Shown here in pieces: positions 14,374-15,991 of a stretch of DNA of 15,991 bases. Position 1 is the first letter of the stretch. The number at the start of each line of letters is the position of its first letter. This DNA is from DAOUET01 sp034430155. GTDB lineage: Bacteria > Chloroflexota > Anaerolineae > Anaerolineales > UBA4823. The position numbers were made by a program, and so were the translations under genes. The DNA lies in assembly GCA_034430155.1 (NCBI GenBank), contig DAOUET010000163.1, forward strand, positions 1-15,991, written 5' to 3'. The notes under the pieces are model-generated. The model worked only from the letters and a program-made list of their open reading frames with translations, did not search any database and was not told the DNA's origin.

Positions 14374-15474
14374 ATGGATACGAAATTCATGACTGAGTTT
14401 AAATCCCCTCTGCACCAAATGGCAGTGACGACTAAGACGGATTACTGGAATGATTCTTGTTCGGTGGAGGAATTGACCTATGCTATCGAACGCGGCGCGG
14501 TTGGCGCCACGACCAACCCGACCATCGTGCTTGGGGTTCTCAAAAAGGAGATGGAGCGCTGGGATGATCGCATAAAAGCCATCATCAAAGACAACCCCAC
14601 CTGGTCTGAGATCGAGATTACCTGGAAGGTGTTCGAGGAAATAGCTGTCAACGGCGCCAATCTGCTCCTTCCGGTGTTTGAAAGGGAGAATGGCAAGAAA
14701 GGCCGGCTTTCCATCCAGACCAATCCGGCCCTTTATCGCAACGCCCCAGCCATCGTTGAACAGGCGGTCCATTTCAGTGGCTTAGCCCAAAATATGCAAG
14801 TCAAGATTCCCGTCACCACCGCAGGGATTGCTGCCATTGAGCAGGCCACTTATCGAGGCGTAAACATCAATGCAACCGTGAATTTTACGGTCCCGCAATC
14901 GCTGGCTGTGGCGGAGGCGGTCGAACGTGGCTTGAACCGCAGGGTAGCTGAGGGTAAAAGTATTGAGAATATGAGCCCGGTATGTACCATCATGATTGGC
15001 CGAACCGACGACTGGATGCAGGTTCTGGCAAAACGTGAGGGCATCCTGGTCACTCCCGGATACCTCAATTGGGCTGGTATCGCTTGCCTGAAGAAAGCCT
15101 ATGGGATTTTCCAGGAGCGCGGCTACCGCACGCGCTTGCTAGGAGCTGCCTACCGACATCACTTACATTGGACTGAACTGATCGGCGGGGATATCATCCT
15201 GACCATTCCATTTGAATGGCAAAAGCTATTCAACCTTTCCGATTTTGAGATTGTAGAGCGCTTTTACGACCCTGTACCTGAGGAGGCCTTGGGGACCATG
15301 TACGAGAGATTCCCCGATTTCCGAAAGGCATATGACCTGGATGGCATGTCTGTGGAGGAATTCGATAGCTACGGTGCGACTGTACGTACCTTACGCGGTT
15401 TTATAAGCTCTTTTCATGATTTAGTGGCGGTTATCCGAGATTTTATGCTGCCCAATCCTGATGTGAGCCGCTGA
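14374..15474 (+). CDS. Transaldolase-family protein with a Gln in place of the catalytic Glu
   Basis: A 366-residue class I aldolase-type TIM barrel of the transaldolase family, longer than E. coli TalB (317). Expected landmarks are Asp27 (WNDS), GATTNPTIV (44-52), Schiff-base Lys144 (QVKIPVT) and NATVNFTVPQ with the conserved Thr. Where TalB has Glu96, this protein appears to have Gln115 (RLSIQTNP), as in fructose-6-phosphate aldolase; the position of TalB Phe178 seems to be Met (IMIGRT). It would transfer dihydroxyacetone units between sugar phosphates or cleave a ketose. Start ATG 14374 has AAGGAGG five bases upstream, against an unsupported in-frame TTG at 14353. It is the last gene of the cluster, followed by a strong hairpin. 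Confidence 0.88.
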   Translation: MDTKFMTEFKSPLHQMAVTTKTDYWNDSCSVEELTYAIERGAVGATTNPTIVLGVLKKEMERWDDRIKAIIKDNPTWSEIEITWKVFEEIAVNGANLLLPVFERENGKKGRLSIQTNPALYRNAPAIVEQAVHFSGLAQNMQVKIPVTTAGIAAIEQATYRGVNINATVNFTVPQSLAVAEAVERGLNRRVAEGKSIENMSPVCTIMIGRTDDWMQVLAKREGILVTPGYLNWAGIACLKKAYGIFQERGYRTRLLGAAYRHHLHWTELIGGDIILTIPFEWQKLFNLSDFEIVERFYDPVPEEALGTMYERFPDFRKAYDLDGMSVEEFDSYGATVRTLRGFISSFHDLVAVIRDFMLPNPDVSR

Positions 15475-15566
15475 GTCGCCCTCAAAATTAATGGGATTAA
15501 TACCAGAAGGCCTCACTGGTTAGCAGCAAATTTCGTAGTTCATGCTCCCAATAGGACTTCTGGATG

Positions 15567-15616
15567 CTATCAAGCGCAGGCCCTCCAGCTCTTCCGGAGG
15601 GTCTGCGCTTTGATAG
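15567..15616 (+). terminator. Long hairpin closing the gene cluster
   Basis: The left arm 15567-15586 pairs with 15596-15616 over about 20 base pairs, with one bulged A and one G-U pair and a nine-base loop (AGCTCTTCC). It lies 92 bases after the transaldolase stop. There is no downstream T-run, so it is not a canonical intrinsic terminator, but its length and position make transcript end formation or 3'-end protection likely. Confidence 0.6.
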
Positions 15617-15717
15617 CTTAGTAGATACGCAGTTCAGGGGAAAATCGGGGGTGTTTGGGCGGGTAACGCCCGCCCAAACACCCCCATCCTCCCACTAACT
15701 GCGTAAGTACTATAGCT
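15615..15717. repeat. Compound palindromic element (REP- or MITE-like)
   Basis: A perfect 17-bp inverted repeat (15647-15663 and 15669-15685; five G, TGTTT, GGGCGGG on the left arm) has only a five-base loop. It is nested in a longer inverted repeat: TACGCAGTT (15626-15634) against AACTGCGTA (15697-15705), extending imperfectly to 15615 and 15717 with AGCT at both ends. This is about 103 bases with a GC-rich core and AT-rich tips, resembling a dispersed palindromic repeat. Its left tip touches the preceding hairpin. Confidence 0.6.
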
Positions 15718-15991
15718 ATAAAATGATCGTGGGAGGCGGGAGATAAAATTTCTATAAGGGAAGAATTATAAAAAATTAAAGACTCCACTGCAAAAACTTG
15801 CACTTTACCAATTCACAGATAGCGTTTGCGGCTGCGCCAGGCTGTGGAATGCCACCAAGATGGTTTTTACGCAGGCAAAAATAGAAACGTCTGGCCGTTC
15901 CTGGGCGCTTTTTCCTGCCCCAAGGGCAGCATCCTGCGGTTTTTCTGCCTTCTTTTGGCCTTCCAGGTAGCGTTGAATACGCCGTACGTTG
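15718..15991. other. Right-edge region without a convincing gene
   Basis: I see no start codon with a ribosome binding site and no recognisable domain on either strand. On the minus strand one frame is open from the window edge to a stop at 15805-15807 (61 codons, ending SVNW), and another is open for about 70 codons. Two open frames in the same stretch, neither recognisable, give little support for coding, although the end of a gene entering from the right is possible. Confidence 0.4.

Noticed and set aside
13389..14390. 333-codon minus-strand frame opposite the semialdehyde dehydrogenase gene
   Set aside because: It is long, but the plus strand encodes an intact aldehyde dehydrogenase with all motifs, and the minus-strand product resembles nothing known to me.
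15618..15803. 61-codon minus-strand frame across the compound palindrome
   Set aside because: Much of it is the translated perfect palindrome; composition and position indicate non-coding repeat DNA.
15805..15991. Open minus-strand frame entering from the right edge, possible transposase or other gene end
   Set aside because: No motif is recognisable and a second frame is open in the same stretch, so it is mentioned only as a possibility in the right-edge region.
1..15991. CRISPR array, tRNA or rRNA genes, or a complete insertion sequence
   Set aside because: I saw no regularly spaced short repeats, no cloverleaf-like tRNA and no transposase motif. The only large repeat is the binding-protein duplication.

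Overview
The window reads as accessory carbohydrate-catabolism DNA from a bacterium, most likely a Chloroflexota (Anaerolineae-like) genome. That assignment is an inference. It rests on mid-range GC, on a lipoprotein binding protein with a Thr/Pro/Ala-rich linker after its lipobox cysteine, and on the general look of the proteins; there is no rRNA or other phylogenetic marker here. Apart from a partial PspC-domain gene leaving through the left edge on the minus strand, every convincing gene lies on the plus strand between about 435 and 15474.

Layout: (1) 1-140, the start of a PspC-domain protein, minus strand. (2) 141-434, a divergent intergenic region with a 19-bp palindrome, a good sigma-70-type promoter and a cluster of CGTGTAGA repeats that looks like the operator of the LacI-family gene that follows. 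(3) 435-6092, a LacI-type regulator, a fusion of an RpiB-like sugar-phosphate isomerase to a TIM-barrel epimerase, a creatininase-family hydrolase, a zinc alcohol dehydrogenase and a second TIM-barrel isomerase/epimerase. (4) 6189-10958, a ribose-type ABC importer: double ATPase, permease and a lipoprotein binding protein that contains two nearly identical full binding domains in one polypeptide. (5) 11115-15474, a small cupin, a DUF6282-type putative metal-dependent hydrolase, a CoA-acylating methylmalonate/malonate-semialdehyde dehydrogenase and a transaldolase-family protein. (6) 15475-15991, a long hairpin closing the gene cluster, a second perfect GC-rich palindrome inside longer inverted repeats, and a right edge with no convincing gene.

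Functional reading (inference): this is a LacI-controlled operon or set of operons for import and breakdown of a cyclitol- or sugar-like compound. The creatininase-family hydrolase, zinc dehydrogenase and 277-residue epimerase match in family the last three steps of the Thermotoga-type inositol pathway (scyllo-inosose 3-dehydrogenase, 3-dehydro-scyllo-inosose hydrolase, 5-keto-L-gluconate epimerase). The semialdehyde dehydrogenase belongs to the family that ends the classical Bacillus-type inositol pathway. RpiB and transaldolase would feed the pentose-phosphate pool. No inositol dehydrogenase (Gfo/Idh/MocA type) and no sugar kinase is present, so the substrate is unproven and the pathway may be a new combination. 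The most unusual items are the tandem-duplicated binding protein, the RpiB-epimerase fusion and the mixed enzyme set.
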